Positions 1 through 8,767 of a stretch of 64,000 bases of DNA are shown piece after piece (the stretch's first letter is position 1; every line of letters begins with the position of its first letter). The notes beneath the pieces are model-generated. The model did no database searches and was not told where the DNA came from. It was given only the letters and a program-made list of their open reading frames with translations. The position numbers and the translations under genes were made by a program. The stretch covers positions 124,001 through 188,000 of the forward strand of contig JACRDF010000047.1 in NCBI GenBank assembly GCA_016212925.1. Reading direction: 5' to 3'. Origin of the DNA: Desulfomonile tiedjei. Its GTDB lineage: Bacteria; Desulfobacterota; Desulfomonilia; Desulfomonilales; Desulfomonilaceae.

Positions 1-833
1 ACGTTGTTATCTACTTTAACCACGGCTTTTTCGAGGTCGTGGACGGATTTGACGAATCCCAGCCCGCGGATTACATAGTCAGACTTGTTAAGCTCGATAG
101 TGCGAGCCCCCACGTCAATATTGGATTTCTGTACTGCGCTGAAGACATCCATGAGGCTTACGCTATGGGCTCGCAACGCATTTGGATTGACGTCTATCTG
201 GTATTCCTTGACGTACCCTCCCACCGACGCGACTTCGCTTACACCTTTTGCGGATTGCAGCAGATACCGGACGTACCAATCCTGGGCGGTCCGTAGCTCG
301 TCCAACCCGAACTCTTTGCCTTCTAGGGTGTACCAGAATACCTGTCCCACAGCCGTGGCATCCGGTCCCAAGGTTGGTTGAACGCCGACCGGCAAAATGC
401 CGGGCTGGAGCGAGTTGAGCCGCTCCAATATCCGGGTGCGTGACCAGTAGAACTCAATCTTGTCCTCAAACACCACGTATATGGTTGAAAATCCGAAATA
501 CGAGTAACTCCTGATTGCTTTTACACCAGGAATACCCAAGAGTTGTACGGTCAGTGGATAGGTAATCTGATCCTCGACGTTTTTTGCCGAGCGGCCTTCC
601 CAAACCGTGAACACTATCTGCTGATTCTCTCCAATGTCCGGAATCGCATCCACCGGCACCGGGTTTCGGGGTAACAGAGGAATGTCCCAGTCAAAGGGGG
701 CAACGGCCAGGCCAACGAGGAAGACCGCCAGTATCAGGACGAACACCAGGAGTTTCTGCTGTAGCCAAAAGCCCATCATTTTTGAGAAAAGCGTTGGCGC
801 TACGATCTCCGATTCGTCATTTTGATTCGCCAT
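1..833 (-). CDS. cusA: CusA/CzcA-type heavy-metal RND efflux pump, partial
   Basis: N-terminal 277 codons of an inner-membrane RND pump that expels metal ions (Cu+/Ag+ type most likely) from periplasm or cytoplasm by proton antiport. The gene runs off the left edge, so the C-terminal two thirds are missing. The frame shows the first membrane helix (residues about 25-45, LLVFVLILAVFLVGLAV) and the conserved start of the porter domain with VDAIPDIGENQ and VWEGRSAKNVEDQITYPL, typical of CusA/CzcA and not of drug-type RND pumps. Its ATG overlaps the stop of the upstream cusB-like gene (TGATG), so the two are probably translationally coupled. Metal specificity cannot be settled, because the Met triad lies outside the window. 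Confidence 0.93.
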   Translation of the reverse strand, partial: MANQNDESEIVAPTLFSKMMGFWLQQKLLVFVLILAVFLVGLAVAPFDWDIPLLPRNPVPVDAIPDIGENQQIVFTVWEGRSAKNVEDQITYPLTVQLLGIPGVKAIRSYSYFGFSTIYVVFEDKIEFYWSRTRILERLNSLQPGILPVGVQPTLGPDATAVGQVFWYTLEGKEFGLDELRTAQDWYVRYLLQSAKGVSEVASVGGYVKEYQIDVNPNALRAHSVSLMDVFSAVQKSNIDVGARTIELNKSDYVIRGLGFVKSVHDLEKAVVKVDNN

Positions 834-2455
834 CACTGTCCCTCCTTCCCATGAGCGGAATGGGGATCTTTTTCAGCCTCGGGGGCCTTCTTAACCGGGG
901 CTTTTGACTCCTGCTCAGGTGTCCCATGTCCGGCGTGAGCGTCAGGCGCAGGAGGCATTGTCATTGCGGGAGCCTTCTCAGCAGTGGCTTTTGACTCTTG
1001 CTCGGGTGTCTCATGGCCGGTGTGATTTGTCTGGAGTTCAGGCCCTGCAGAGATTGCCTCCGGGGCCGATGGTGCACCTTTGTTCGCCTCAACCGGATTC
1101 ATCATGCTGGGTTGGCCAGAAATCTGAACCGAGCTGTCAATCTCGAAATTCCCCTTGACAACCACGCGTTCCCCCTCTTTGAGGCCGCCGGAAATTACGT
1201 ATTTGTTCCCCGCCCTCGGGCCTAAAACCACATCTCTCTGCTCGTACGTCGGCTGCTTCTGATTCGGGACTTCTACATAGACAAGGGATCGCTTTCCGGT
1301 AAATAAGACCGCTGTCTCGGGCACTATAAGTGGCAGGACTGGATTCTCGACTCCGGAGTATCCGTATGCTGAAGCCGGTTGCAAGGGCTGTTGAGTTTTG
1401 GGGCAGGTGCCGGGGACATCGCTCACTTCTTTGGGGTCAAACGGGCAGATATATTTTCCCACCCATTCCGGCTTTATTACCCTCCCCTGGTCGTCTACTT
1501 CCGCTTCAAGCTCGGCATTGACAAACATATGGGGTTTTAATTCGTAATCCGGATTTTCTGCATCAACCCTCACCTTGATAGTCCGAGTCCCCATTTCTAA
1601 AACAGGCTCTATGAATATGACCTTGCCCTTGAAGGTTTTTCCGGGAAATGACGGCGTCGTGAATGTGACCTCCTGCCCGTACCTGATCCACGGGAGATCC
1701 GGCTCGTACGCATCGAGCTTTACCCATACGTGGGACAAGTCATTGATGACGAACATGTCTTGGCCTTCTTTCACGAATTGGCCCAGGACCGCCTTTTTTT
1801 CCATCACAATTCCGTTGATAGGCGCTCTGAGGGTTACGTACAGCTCCGGCTTCTTGCTTTCGCGAATTCGCGTGACCTGGTCCGTTGTCATGCCATACTG
1901 CTTGAGCTTTTCCTCGGCTCCACGGATGACACCTTCTTCGTCTTTGCTCCTAATGCTCTCGAACAGCTCCACCTGGCTTTTGATTAGCGTTGGACTCCAG
2001 ACGGTCACCATGGGGTCGCCTTTGTTCACCTTGACTCCGGTGAAGTCTATGAAGACCTGGTCAAGGCGTCCATCAATGCGCGCAGTGAGCGTGGCCACCC
2101 TGGTCTCGGCGTCGAAGACCATTCCGACCATTCTCAGCTTCTTCACGGCCTTCTCTCTCTTTACTGCGGCCGTCTGCACCTTCGCCAGCATCTTGGATTC
2201 TTCAGACATGGCATAGCGAACCGGACCTTCGCTTTTGGATTCGACCCGCGCTGGCAAACCGTGGGCATGTCCCCCGGAAACAGGGCTCTTTGTCTGCTGT
2301 TCTGCCTGACTTGTTTGAGGGGCTTGAGACTCATCATGGCCTTTCTCGTGTCCTGAGCCTCTCAGAAAGTAGATCGCCAATGTCGCGACAATAATCAGTG
2401 ATCCTATTAAGACCCACTTCAAAGTCTTCTTTGATATGGTCACAGTGTCATTCAT
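833..2455 (-). CDS. cusB: CusB-like RND periplasmic adaptor with metal-binding insert and His-rich tail
   Basis: Membrane-fusion (adaptor) subunit linking the RND pump to an outer-membrane channel. A TM anchor spans residues about 10-30, followed by the barrel-sandwich and helical-hairpin region of CusB-type adaptors. Near residues 333-358 lies a Cys-containing insert (YICPFDPKE then GTCPK) that resembles the heavy-metal-binding domain YxCPMHPE...PGxCPKCG but lacks its last Cys and has FD in place of MH. The final 70 residues hold two copies of a GHxTPEQESKA unit plus other His-Gly motifs. I chose the ATG at 2455 (540 aa), preceded by GGGGGA at good spacing; a GTG eight codons upstream has no such site. 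The RND pump gene overlaps the 3' end. Confidence 0.9.
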   Translation of the reverse strand: MNDTVTISKKTLKWVLIGSLIIVATLAIYFLRGSGHEKGHDESQAPQTSQAEQQTKSPVSGGHAHGLPARVESKSEGPVRYAMSEESKMLAKVQTAAVKREKAVKKLRMVGMVFDAETRVATLTARIDGRLDQVFIDFTGVKVNKGDPMVTVWSPTLIKSQVELFESIRSKDEEGVIRGAEEKLKQYGMTTDQVTRIRESKKPELYVTLRAPINGIVMEKKAVLGQFVKEGQDMFVINDLSHVWVKLDAYEPDLPWIRYGQEVTFTTPSFPGKTFKGKVIFIEPVLEMGTRTIKVRVDAENPDYELKPHMFVNAELEAEVDDQGRVIKPEWVGKYICPFDPKEVSDVPGTCPKTQQPLQPASAYGYSGVENPVLPLIVPETAVLFTGKRSLVYVEVPNQKQPTYEQRDVVLGPRAGNKYVISGGLKEGERVVVKGNFEIDSSVQISGQPSMMNPVEANKGAPSAPEAISAGPELQTNHTGHETPEQESKATAEKAPAMTMPPAPDAHAGHGTPEQESKAPVKKAPEAEKDPHSAHGKEGQ

Positions 2456-2619
2456 GTTTTCCCCCGGTTTCTGAGCCACGTAGCTTTTCTTCCCTAGAAC
2501 GTGGCCGAATATACTCGGAGCGACTCACCCACAGAACGTCATTTCCACGATTCAATTTCAGCCACCACGGAGGGGGTGAGTCAGGATACGTGTTACGTTA
2601 GTCTTCTGTACCGGGGGAA

Positions 2620-3027
2620 TCAAGAAAGGAAAGAGCAGGTCTGCAAGAGGAGGGACAGAGGTTTCTCCAGATGAGAAAGAAACGGTCGAGTATTGGCCCA
2701 AGCCGTTTTCAGAGACTCTCTGGCGTCGATAGTAGCCACAGGTAACGCCAAGGCTTGATATTGCGGGAGCACGGACTCAGTTTCGGTGAGTCTCGCCGGG
2801 CTAAGGTCTTGGGGGCATCGAAAGGACACGCACCCATCATGGCACTTATGGTTCGCCGCATTCTTGTGTTTGCATGAGGAATCGTGATGAGCGGCTCGGC
2901 AGCTATCGTCTGCACACTCGATCAACTCACGCGTATCCGTCGGACAGCAACAGCCGCTGGACACGCCTAAAGCGGCATTGGCCCAGACAAACAACAACAT
3001 GATGATGACCGTGATCGGACGATTCAT
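2620..3027 (-). CDS. Small secreted Cys/His-rich protein of the metal-efflux locus
   Basis: 135 residues with an N-terminal signal peptide (about residues 1-23, TVIIMLLFVWANAALG) followed by a dense Cys/His stretch (GCCC, then CADDSC, AAHHDSSCKHK, HKCHDGC). That pattern suggests metal binding in the periplasm. The ATG at 3027 has GGAGAG seven bases upstream. It lies upstream of the cusB-like gene on the same strand, 164 bp away, so it is probably in the same operon. A second protein of similar style is encoded at 6750-7190. I do not recognise a named family; a periplasmic metal chaperone or buffer is an inference from composition and context. Confidence 0.65.
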   Translation of the reverse strand: MNRPITVIIMLLFVWANAALGVSSGCCCPTDTRELIECADDSCRAAHHDSSCKHKNAANHKCHDGCVSFRCPQDLSPARLTETESVLPQYQALALPVATIDARESLKTAWANTRPFLSHLEKPLSLLLQTCSFLS

Positions 3028-3166
3028 GCAGCACTCTCCATTTTGCTAAAAATGATTCGTATCTTTCCAAAGTCAAGACCTGCTGGGATCTTTGGAGGAG
3101 AAACCAGGTAAAAATGGTGTCCCTTGGTTCCCCGACGGCTCCCCTGCCATTTCTGCTTTGTTCACA

Positions 3167-3270
3167 CGTCGTTCCCGCGAAGGCGGGAACCCGGGGAATC
3201 CCGCGAGACGCGGGACTGGATTCCTCCCCCTGTTTTGACCGGGGTAAACTTGGGGATCGCAGGAATGACG
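3167..3270. repeat. Interspersed palindromic repeat (GTTCCCGCGAAGGCGGGAAC type)
   Basis: About 104 bp beginning CGTCGTTCC and ending GGAATGACG, so the ends form a near-perfect inverted repeat. Inside is a GTTCCCGCG / CGCGGGA palindrome. This matches the widespread proteobacterial intergenic element of the pattern CGTCATTCCCGCGAA...GGAATGACG. It fills part of the 535-bp space between the divergent metal-locus gene and the PP2C gene. I see no supported gene in that space. Confidence 0.7.
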
Positions 3271-3562
3271 GAATGCGGCCGTCTCGATAAAAACAAGGAA
3301 GATTGCCCCTACATGCCTCTTTGAATTCGTATCAAAGAGCAAACCGATCCCATGCGTACGGCTCGTGCATGACCCGAAGAAAGGACAAAATTCGTTCTCC
3401 ACAGCCCTCCCTTCTCCTTTTTTCACTCCCCGATTCGGCATAACCTGCAGCACTTGCCAAGTTGAGCCTATGCACCCTATTTTATGTATATCAACGAGAA
3501 GTCGTGATCACAATGGCGTGAAATAGGTCAAAACACCGTCTAAAGGGTCACAAGGGGCAAAA

Positions 3563-4276
3563 GTGAGAATCGGGCATCGGACAGACCCTGGCAAAGACAG
3601 ATCCAACAATGAGGACAGCTTGTACGTTGACCTGGACCTGGGATTATTCATAGTGGCTGATGGCATGGGCGGTCACAACGCGGGAGAAGTGGCGAGCGCA
3701 TTAGCGGTGGAAGCGACCGCGAGATCTGTGCGGGAAGGGCTCAAGGCAGGAAAAGAGGCAGAACAGGTCATTCGCGAAGCGATCGCCTGGGCAAACGAGA
3801 CGATCCTGGCAAAGTCTTTGAACAATCCCGCGTGGGAGGAAATGGGCACGACAGTGCTGATGGCCCTCACTACCGATCATCAAGTGATAATCGGGCATGC
3901 CGGGGACAGCCGGGCCTACTTGATCCGACACGGCGAAATACAACAACTCACTGACGACCACACTTTTGTATCCGAATGGTTGAAGGAAGGGCTGATCACT
4001 AAAGAACAGGCCCGAACGCATGATCAGCGCCACGGGCTGACAGAGGTATTGGGAGTAACTCACGGTGTGGAAGCGGAGGTTTCCGTCTGGCCCTGGGAGG
4101 ATAATGCGTGCCTGCTCCTGTGTTCCGACGGCTTGACGGACATCCTCGACGATACGGAAATTCTCACGATTGTAGAAATTGCATCCGAGCCCCAAACAGC
4201 CTGCGACAACCTCGTCAGCGAAGCCAACACAAAAGGGGCCCAAGACGATATTACCGTCATACTGGTCTGCAATTGA
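3563..4276 (+). CDS. PP2C-family Ser/Thr protein phosphatase
   Basis: 237-residue soluble metal-dependent phosphatase of the bacterial PppA/Stp1 type, which removes phosphate from Ser/Thr residues. All metal-site motifs are visible in order: RSNNEDS near residue 14, DGMGGH near 34-39, GHAGDSRAYL near 112-121, LCSDGLTDIL near 187-196 and QDDITVILV at the C-terminus. The start is GTG at 3563 with AGGGGC upstream. It ends 22 bp from the end of a convergent Ser/Thr kinase gene. A kinase and phosphatase side by side usually act on the same substrates, though here they are convergent and so not co-transcribed. Confidence 0.93.
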   Translation: MRIGHRTDPGKDRSNNEDSLYVDLDLGLFIVADGMGGHNAGEVASALAVEATARSVREGLKAGKEAEQVIREAIAWANETILAKSLNNPAWEEMGTTVLMALTTDHQVIIGHAGDSRAYLIRHGEIQQLTDDHTFVSEWLKEGLITKEQARTHDQRHGLTEVLGVTHGVEAEVSVWPWEDNACLLLCSDGLTDILDDTEILTIVEIASEPQTACDNLVSEANTKGAQDDITVILVCN

Positions 4277-4298
4277 TCACGCGAACCCGGCGAGGGCC

Positions 4299-6296
4299 TC
4301 ACATGGGATCTTCGTTGACACTCCTCGCACAGCGGAATCCCACGTCCTCGAAAGCCATGGATGGGTCCTGGGCAATGCCGGGAAAGAGGGTCGACCCGTG
4401 CAGCAGGGTTCCTCTCATTCCCCCGAGGACTACGAACTGCGGTTTCCTTTCGGGTGCAAGAACCACCCTTGTACCCCATTCACTTACGTTTCTCATTAGG
4501 CCTCTTATACCGTCAGCATTTGGATCAAAATCGCTCACTGGATAGGGGACTAGTGATGCCCCGCCATATTGGTAGGAATCTACCGGTCTTGTCTGCCTGG
4601 GCGAATTTGAGCGGCTCTGTTTTCGACCGACATCTCCCGTGGTCTCTTCCCCTTTGTATGCTCCCACCCACGACTCCATTTCCGTCTCAAGATCGTGGGT
4701 GCTACGGGCAATCTCAGGACTGCCTTTCTTCAACGGAGCTTCCTGTCGGCCTGCTGCACGGAGCCATTCGGCTTCCCTGGGCAGTCGCTTGCCATAGAAT
4801 GCTGCATAAGCCGCAGCTCCGAACCCGGTCACCTTCACCACCGGATGTGAGGCGACACCAGCATACTGTAACAAGAACCTGCCATTTCGATACACGATCG
4901 GTTCGTAACTGCCATATACGGGCCCCAAGACGAACCAGGGCCGGCCATCGCCTCTGACTATGCCGTCTTCGACGTTGACCTTGGAAAGCACTTGGTTAAG
5001 GAATTCCACATACTTGTAGTTGGTGACTTCAGTCTCATCCATATAGAACGCGGGCACTTCAATCAGTTTGCCACCTTCAGTGCCGACATAATCGGGGAGC
5101 CTGATCTCGCCTATAGGAACCAGGTGCATTGTAGAGCCGTCTTTGCCTGACAAAGTGGCCACCGACGGCTCGTATTCCCGAGGCGCATTCTCTCCACCCA
5201 TGGCCTTCTCCGATTCTGTCGGTTCCGTCACCTCCGGGGTGGAAATATGCGAGGGCGCGGGGGCGTCGTGCGTCATGATGAAGTGGTGGTACAGATTCGA
5301 CAAGCCCACGATAGCCAGCAATACCAGTGCTATGGCAATCAACTGCTTGCGATGGAGGCCTTTGAGTAACGGTCGATCCGCTGTCTCGGCCCTCTCGATC
5401 AACCATTCCAGAGGGCCCCGAAGATCCTTTACGGACGGAGTTCTTTTCTGTAAATCCTCGGCCGTGGCTTGTTGGATGATGATATCTAGCCCCTTCAAAA
5501 ACGGGGTATGGGGGTTTGAGAGGCACACCCCTTTCAAGGGACACGCGGTCTTACTGTCCACCATTTTTCCCTGAACCGCTTCGTAGAGAATCTTCCCCAA
5601 TGCATATACATCGGCTCGGGCATCAGTTTCCCCAAGGTCCATAAATTGTTCCGGAGCCATATATGTGATGGTACCTTCCACGTGGTGGCTTTTGGTAAGC
5701 TGGGCCCACTGAGGTCCTCCCGCAATGCCGAAATCGGTGATCTTAGGCGTAGAGCCGTCCAAGAGAACGTTCTCGGGTTTCATATCGCGATGGACGATTC
5801 CAAGTGCGTGAACCGTCTCCAGGCCGTCAAATATGGGCAGAAAGTATGTTCTAATCCAGTGCCTGAGATCTCGTTCGCTGTCATGGTAACCCTGGTAAGG
5901 CATCGTGTCCCGGAGCGTGCGTCCGCCGGGTACGTATTCCATGACCACGTATCGAATCACGACTGCTCCATTTTTGAATATCGTGGCAGCATCCTGGTCG
6001 TAAACCTGAACCACATAGGGATGGCGGATCTGGGCCATAGCCATGGCTTCCCGATGGAACCGCCCGATCTCGGTTTCCACCTCCTCCTGGTCGTCTCCGA
6101 ATTCCGCGAGATACTCAACCGAGACAGTCTTCACCACCACTTCTCGGTTCAAGTTAGTTTGCCGGGCTCTGTAGAGTTCTCCCTTGCCGCCAGTGGCGAT
6201 ATGTTCAAGAATCTCCCACTTGTCGTTGAGCACCATTCCCTGTTGCAGTAGAGGACTCTTGTTTCGTGAACTGGTGGAAGTGGTCTTGGAATCCAT
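4299..6296 (-). CDS. Membrane Ser/Thr protein kinase with C-terminal FGE/SUMF1-like domain
   Basis: 665 residues. An N-terminal Hanks-type kinase domain spans about residues 25-305: glycine loop TGGKGELYRA, ATP-binding Lys56, catalytic HRDMKPEN (169-176), DFG (188-190) and APE (near 214). One membrane helix follows (318-340). The C-terminal domain (about 385-660) is of the formylglycine-generating-enzyme/sulfatase-modifying type, shown by YMDETEVTNYKYVEFL, RLPREAEWLRAA, NVSEWG and GFRCARS. With the kinase in the cytoplasm, that domain faces the periplasm and probably senses or binds a ligand, as in other kinase fusions. All kinase catalytic residues are present, so it should be active. An A/T-rich SD region (AAGGTAG) precedes the ATG at 6296. 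Confidence 0.92.
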   Translation of the reverse strand: MDSKTTSTSSRNKSPLLQQGMVLNDKWEILEHIATGGKGELYRARQTNLNREVVVKTVSVEYLAEFGDDQEEVETEIGRFHREAMAMAQIRHPYVVQVYDQDAATIFKNGAVVIRYVVMEYVPGGRTLRDTMPYQGYHDSERDLRHWIRTYFLPIFDGLETVHALGIVHRDMKPENVLLDGSTPKITDFGIAGGPQWAQLTKSHHVEGTITYMAPEQFMDLGETDARADVYALGKILYEAVQGKMVDSKTACPLKGVCLSNPHTPFLKGLDIIIQQATAEDLQKRTPSVKDLRGPLEWLIERAETADRPLLKGLHRKQLIAIALVLLAIVGLSNLYHHFIMTHDAPAPSHISTPEVTEPTESEKAMGGENAPREYEPSVATLSGKDGSTMHLVPIGEIRLPDYVGTEGGKLIEVPAFYMDETEVTNYKYVEFLNQVLSKVNVEDGIVRGDGRPWFVLGPVYGSYEPIVYRNGRFLLQYAGVASHPVVKVTGFGAAAYAAFYGKRLPREAEWLRAAGRQEAPLKKGSPEIARSTHDLETEMESWVGAYKGEETTGDVGRKQSRSNSPRQTRPVDSYQYGGASLVPYPVSDFDPNADGIRGLMRNVSEWGTRVVLAPERKPQFVVLGGMRGTLLHGSTLFPGIAQDPSMAFEDVGFRCARSVNEDPM

Positions 6297-6359
6297 GTCA
6301 AACTACCTTAAGTTAAGGTTGTGCCTCCAACCGAATTAGACAACAGAGAAGCAGACTGT

Positions 6360-6560
6360 TTAGCCGCCAAGTTTCCCGCTTGTTTGGTCTAGTTTCATCT
6401 CAGCGCTTGGGATCTCTTTCAGTTTCTGTACCGCCTGTCGCTTGCCCTTCGACTCGTTGGCTTGTTGGCACACAGTATATTGCAGCGCAGCCCCGGCTGC
6501 GCCGAAGGGAACCGAAATCAAAAATGCTATCGCGTCCAGTATTCCGTCTCGCTTCTTCAT
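6360..6560 (-). CDS. Small membrane protein of unknown function
   Basis: 66 residues with one hydrophobic segment (about residues 8-26, LDAIAFLISVPFGAAGAALQ) and then a basic, Lys-rich, soluble tail. A strong AGGAGA site lies just upstream of two consecutive ATGs; the second (6560) has the better spacing, so I start there. It lies 63 bp upstream of the kinase gene on the same strand and could be co-transcribed with it. I do not recognise a family. The signal for a real gene is the ribosome site plus a clean membrane-segment pattern. Confidence 0.5.
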   Translation of the reverse strand: MKKRDGILDAIAFLISVPFGAAGAALQYTVCQQANESKGKRQAVQKLKEIPSAEMKLDQTSGKLGG

Positions 6561-6749
6561 CATCTTTCTCCTGGGGTATGGAAACCCCTGTGCAGAGAGA
6601 ACCTGTGGGAAGTCCTCGCGGTCAGCCCAGACCCGCCGGCCTTCGTCAGAGTTGATCTTCAGTTAGTCGTTAAATCCGGCGCGTAGCTAGCGTCCGAGGA
6701 CGGCATTTTTGTCGTCATGACAAAAGGAGGCCATGCACTGGGAAGGAAT

Positions 6750-7190
6750 TCAAATCAACAGATAAACTGTTTGAAGGCGGGTGATTGGGAATTTCAGTTG
6801 GACGTCAACAAGCGAAGCGCTATCATGGCTCACGATTGTTACCGCAAAGGCTAAGAGATGTGGAGGGGCTGCGATACTTGCACCCTGGCCCTTCGGCAAT
6901 ACCTTTGTCGGAGTATTGGCTACGTGAAGATAAGGACCTCGCGCAGAAAGTGCTAGGCAATGACAACAGGGTTGTACAGTCAATATTTGGTCGAGAACGC
7001 GGAGATGATCGTGACCGTCTGCGGGAGATGCCAAGGAATTGTGCGTGCAATCATGCGCGATATGGTGCTTTTCGCCCTGGACCCCAACTGCGCCGCAAGA
7101 GCAGCTCATAGCCAGACCTGTCGTCACCAGCGTGACATACGCCAACGTTAGAATACACCCGAGGATCTTTCTTATTTTCGACGTGCTCAT
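6750..7190 (-). CDS. Secreted Cys/His-containing small protein, likely metal-related
   Basis: 146 residues with an N-terminal signal peptide or anchor (about residues 10-28, GCILTLAYVTLVTTGLAM), followed by CSCGAVG and several His and Cys residues (HHIAHDCTH, DGHDHL, PCCHCLAL). The layout recalls small periplasmic proteins found in bacterial copper-resistance clusters, and it resembles in style, though not clearly in sequence, the protein encoded at 2620-3027. No strong ribosome site precedes the ATG at 7190, so the start is tentative. It is divergent from the Met-rich outer-membrane barrel gene. Confidence 0.55.
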   Translation of the reverse strand: MSTSKIRKILGCILTLAYVTLVTTGLAMSCSCGAVGVQGEKHHIAHDCTHNSLASPADGHDHLRVLDQILTVQPCCHCLALSARGPYLHVANTPTKVLPKGQGASIAAPPHLLAFAVTIVSHDSASLVDVQLKFPITRLQTVYLLI

Positions 7191-7593
7191 ACCAATATCT
7201 CAGTGACCCACTCTGCTTCTGAACTCCCTAAATATCAGGGTAATAGCGGGTGCTTAAGATGTCAAGCGCTTTCTTGATCAATTAAGTAGGTGACGAGCAG
7301 TCCGATCCCTACCAGATGGCTAGGGTGTTGCTAGGATTTGGGACCGCGCACATAAGTTCACACGCGGGCTTCCGCGGGGTCCCGAGAGCCTGCCAGCAAC
7401 ATAGATCCAACACAAAAGCATAATAGTCAAGTAGTTATGTCATAATATGAATGTTAAATATCCGAAGATGGCCCAATATAACTCATCCTATTTCTAGAGT
7501 TTTGAACTAATACACGATAATTTCATTTTTTTCTTGACATTACAGAAAGCCAATGCCAGTACACCGACAAAAGTTCGGTTCGGGAGGGCGGGT
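7191..7593. other. Gene-free divergent intergenic region
   Basis: About 400 bp between divergent genes, AT-rich toward its right end. It should hold promoters for both sides. A TTGACA occurs at 7534-7539 but no good -10 box follows at the usual distance. I see no gene, RNA or long inverted repeat. Confidence 0.4.
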
Positions 7594-8619
7594 ATGTTGA
7601 GAAGAACCCAAACGCTATTAGTCTGCCAAATTCTCGTGGTACTCCTTTTCGCATCGGTTTCATACGCCGGGAATCTCACCCAAGCCGGTGCTCAGGGACA
7701 TCACGACACCACGTTTTCACCTCCTGCCCCAGGGTACACCGTTGGCCCAAAGATCGAATCAAGGGGTATTTTCAAGTGCCGTCCGCAAGGGTACGGGCAC
7801 TCACTCACCGGGCCATCCCGTGACCACCCCGGCATGCAGGCGTCCGGGCACGAATCAGAATGTGCCCTTCCCGTGCATCCGACGAGGGGATGGGAGTTAG
7901 CTGCCGACGCTTCCTTCGCTAGAACAAAAGGCAAGGTGCGCTTTTCCACAGGAATGCTCTGGGGCTCATACGGCCTCGATGACATAGACCTGAATGCCGA
8001 CATGGGAATGGACGATCACGGGGTGATGGCTTCGTTCATGGCCATGTACAGGTTCAGACCGAAGTGGTCTTTCCGGTATTCGATTATGCCTATGACTATG
8101 ATGGGTTCAGGACAAGCCGGAAGATCCTTTGTGTTCGGAAACGCTCAGTACACCGCGGGCCAACAGGTTAATATGGAATGGCAGCATCTGGAGCAGCGTT
8201 TCGGACTTATCTATGATGTCGTTCACGCCCACGCCTCCAGAATTAGCGTGTTCGGCGACTACGTTCGTGTGGCCGACAGGATAAAGGTCATGCAGATGCA
8301 GTTTGGAATGGGCAGCGGCATCATGGACAATGACCTCAACATGGCCATGGCGGGCCTCGAATTCGAGAAGTGTCTGAAAGCGACCCGCACAAAGGCAGCT
8401 CTCTCCCTGGGATGCAAGGCCGGCGCGTATTTCCTGGACGATGCCGTCGGCGCGGAAGCGGAAACCGCCTTGAGGTACAGCATACCAATGAACTGCGGGC
8501 GATGGGGCTTTGCAAAGGGTGGTTACAGGTATCTCACGTACAAGAAAAAATCCAGTGACGCGAGGATGTTCGATATGGCCATGGAAGGAGGCTTCCTCCA
8601 GATGGGCCTTGTTTTCTAA
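7594..8619 (+). CDS. Met-rich outer-membrane beta-barrel protein, likely part of metal-resistance locus
   Basis: 341 residues. The ATG at 7594 is preceded by GGAGGG and gives a classic signal peptide (LLVCQILVVLLFASVSYAG); an earlier TTG at 7534 would add an unlikely N-terminus. The mature part alternates short amphipathic strands (FSTGMLWGSYGLDD, FGLIYDVVHAHASRISVFGDY) and ends in GLVF, a terminal Phe as expected for insertion by the BAM complex. It is unusually rich in Met (DMGMDDHGVMASFMAMYRF, MPMTMMGSG, MQMQFGMGSGIMDN) and has His clusters near the N-terminus. In this context that suggests handling of Cu+/Ag+ at the outer membrane. The family resembles transporter-like barrels found beside Cus operons; the exact function is not known to me. 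Confidence 0.7.
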   Translation: MLRRTQTLLVCQILVVLLFASVSYAGNLTQAGAQGHHDTTFSPPAPGYTVGPKIESRGIFKCRPQGYGHSLTGPSRDHPGMQASGHESECALPVHPTRGWELAADASFARTKGKVRFSTGMLWGSYGLDDIDLNADMGMDDHGVMASFMAMYRFRPKWSFRYSIMPMTMMGSGQAGRSFVFGNAQYTAGQQVNMEWQHLEQRFGLIYDVVHAHASRISVFGDYVRVADRIKVMQMQFGMGSGIMDNDLNMAMAGLEFEKCLKATRTKAALSLGCKAGAYFLDDAVGAEAETALRYSIPMNCGRWGFAKGGYRYLTYKKKSSDARMFDMAMEGGFLQMGLVF

Positions 8620-8680
8620 ACGGAGACTGTGGCCTGCGATCAACTCCGATAGGCAGCCTGTCAGCCCTTCACTCTTAGCT

Positions 8681-8729
8681 CGACCGCCTCTTCATCACTC
8701 CCAGCTCAGTGGCGGTCGGGCTTTCTTTT
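8681..8729 (+). terminator. Rho-independent terminator
   Basis: Perfect 8-bp stem CGACCGCC / GGCGGTCG with a 22-nt loop, followed by GGCTTTCTTTT. It sits about 60 bp after the outer-membrane barrel gene and ends its transcript. It also separates that gene from the convergent phosphorylase gene. Confidence 0.75.
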
Positions 8730-8767
8730 CTAAGACGACCACGATTGGACCCGGCAGGACTTTGTCA

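Noticed and set aside
3073-3453. 126-codon frame on the minus strand
   Set aside because: It runs through the interspersed repeat and translates the palindrome; no ribosome site.
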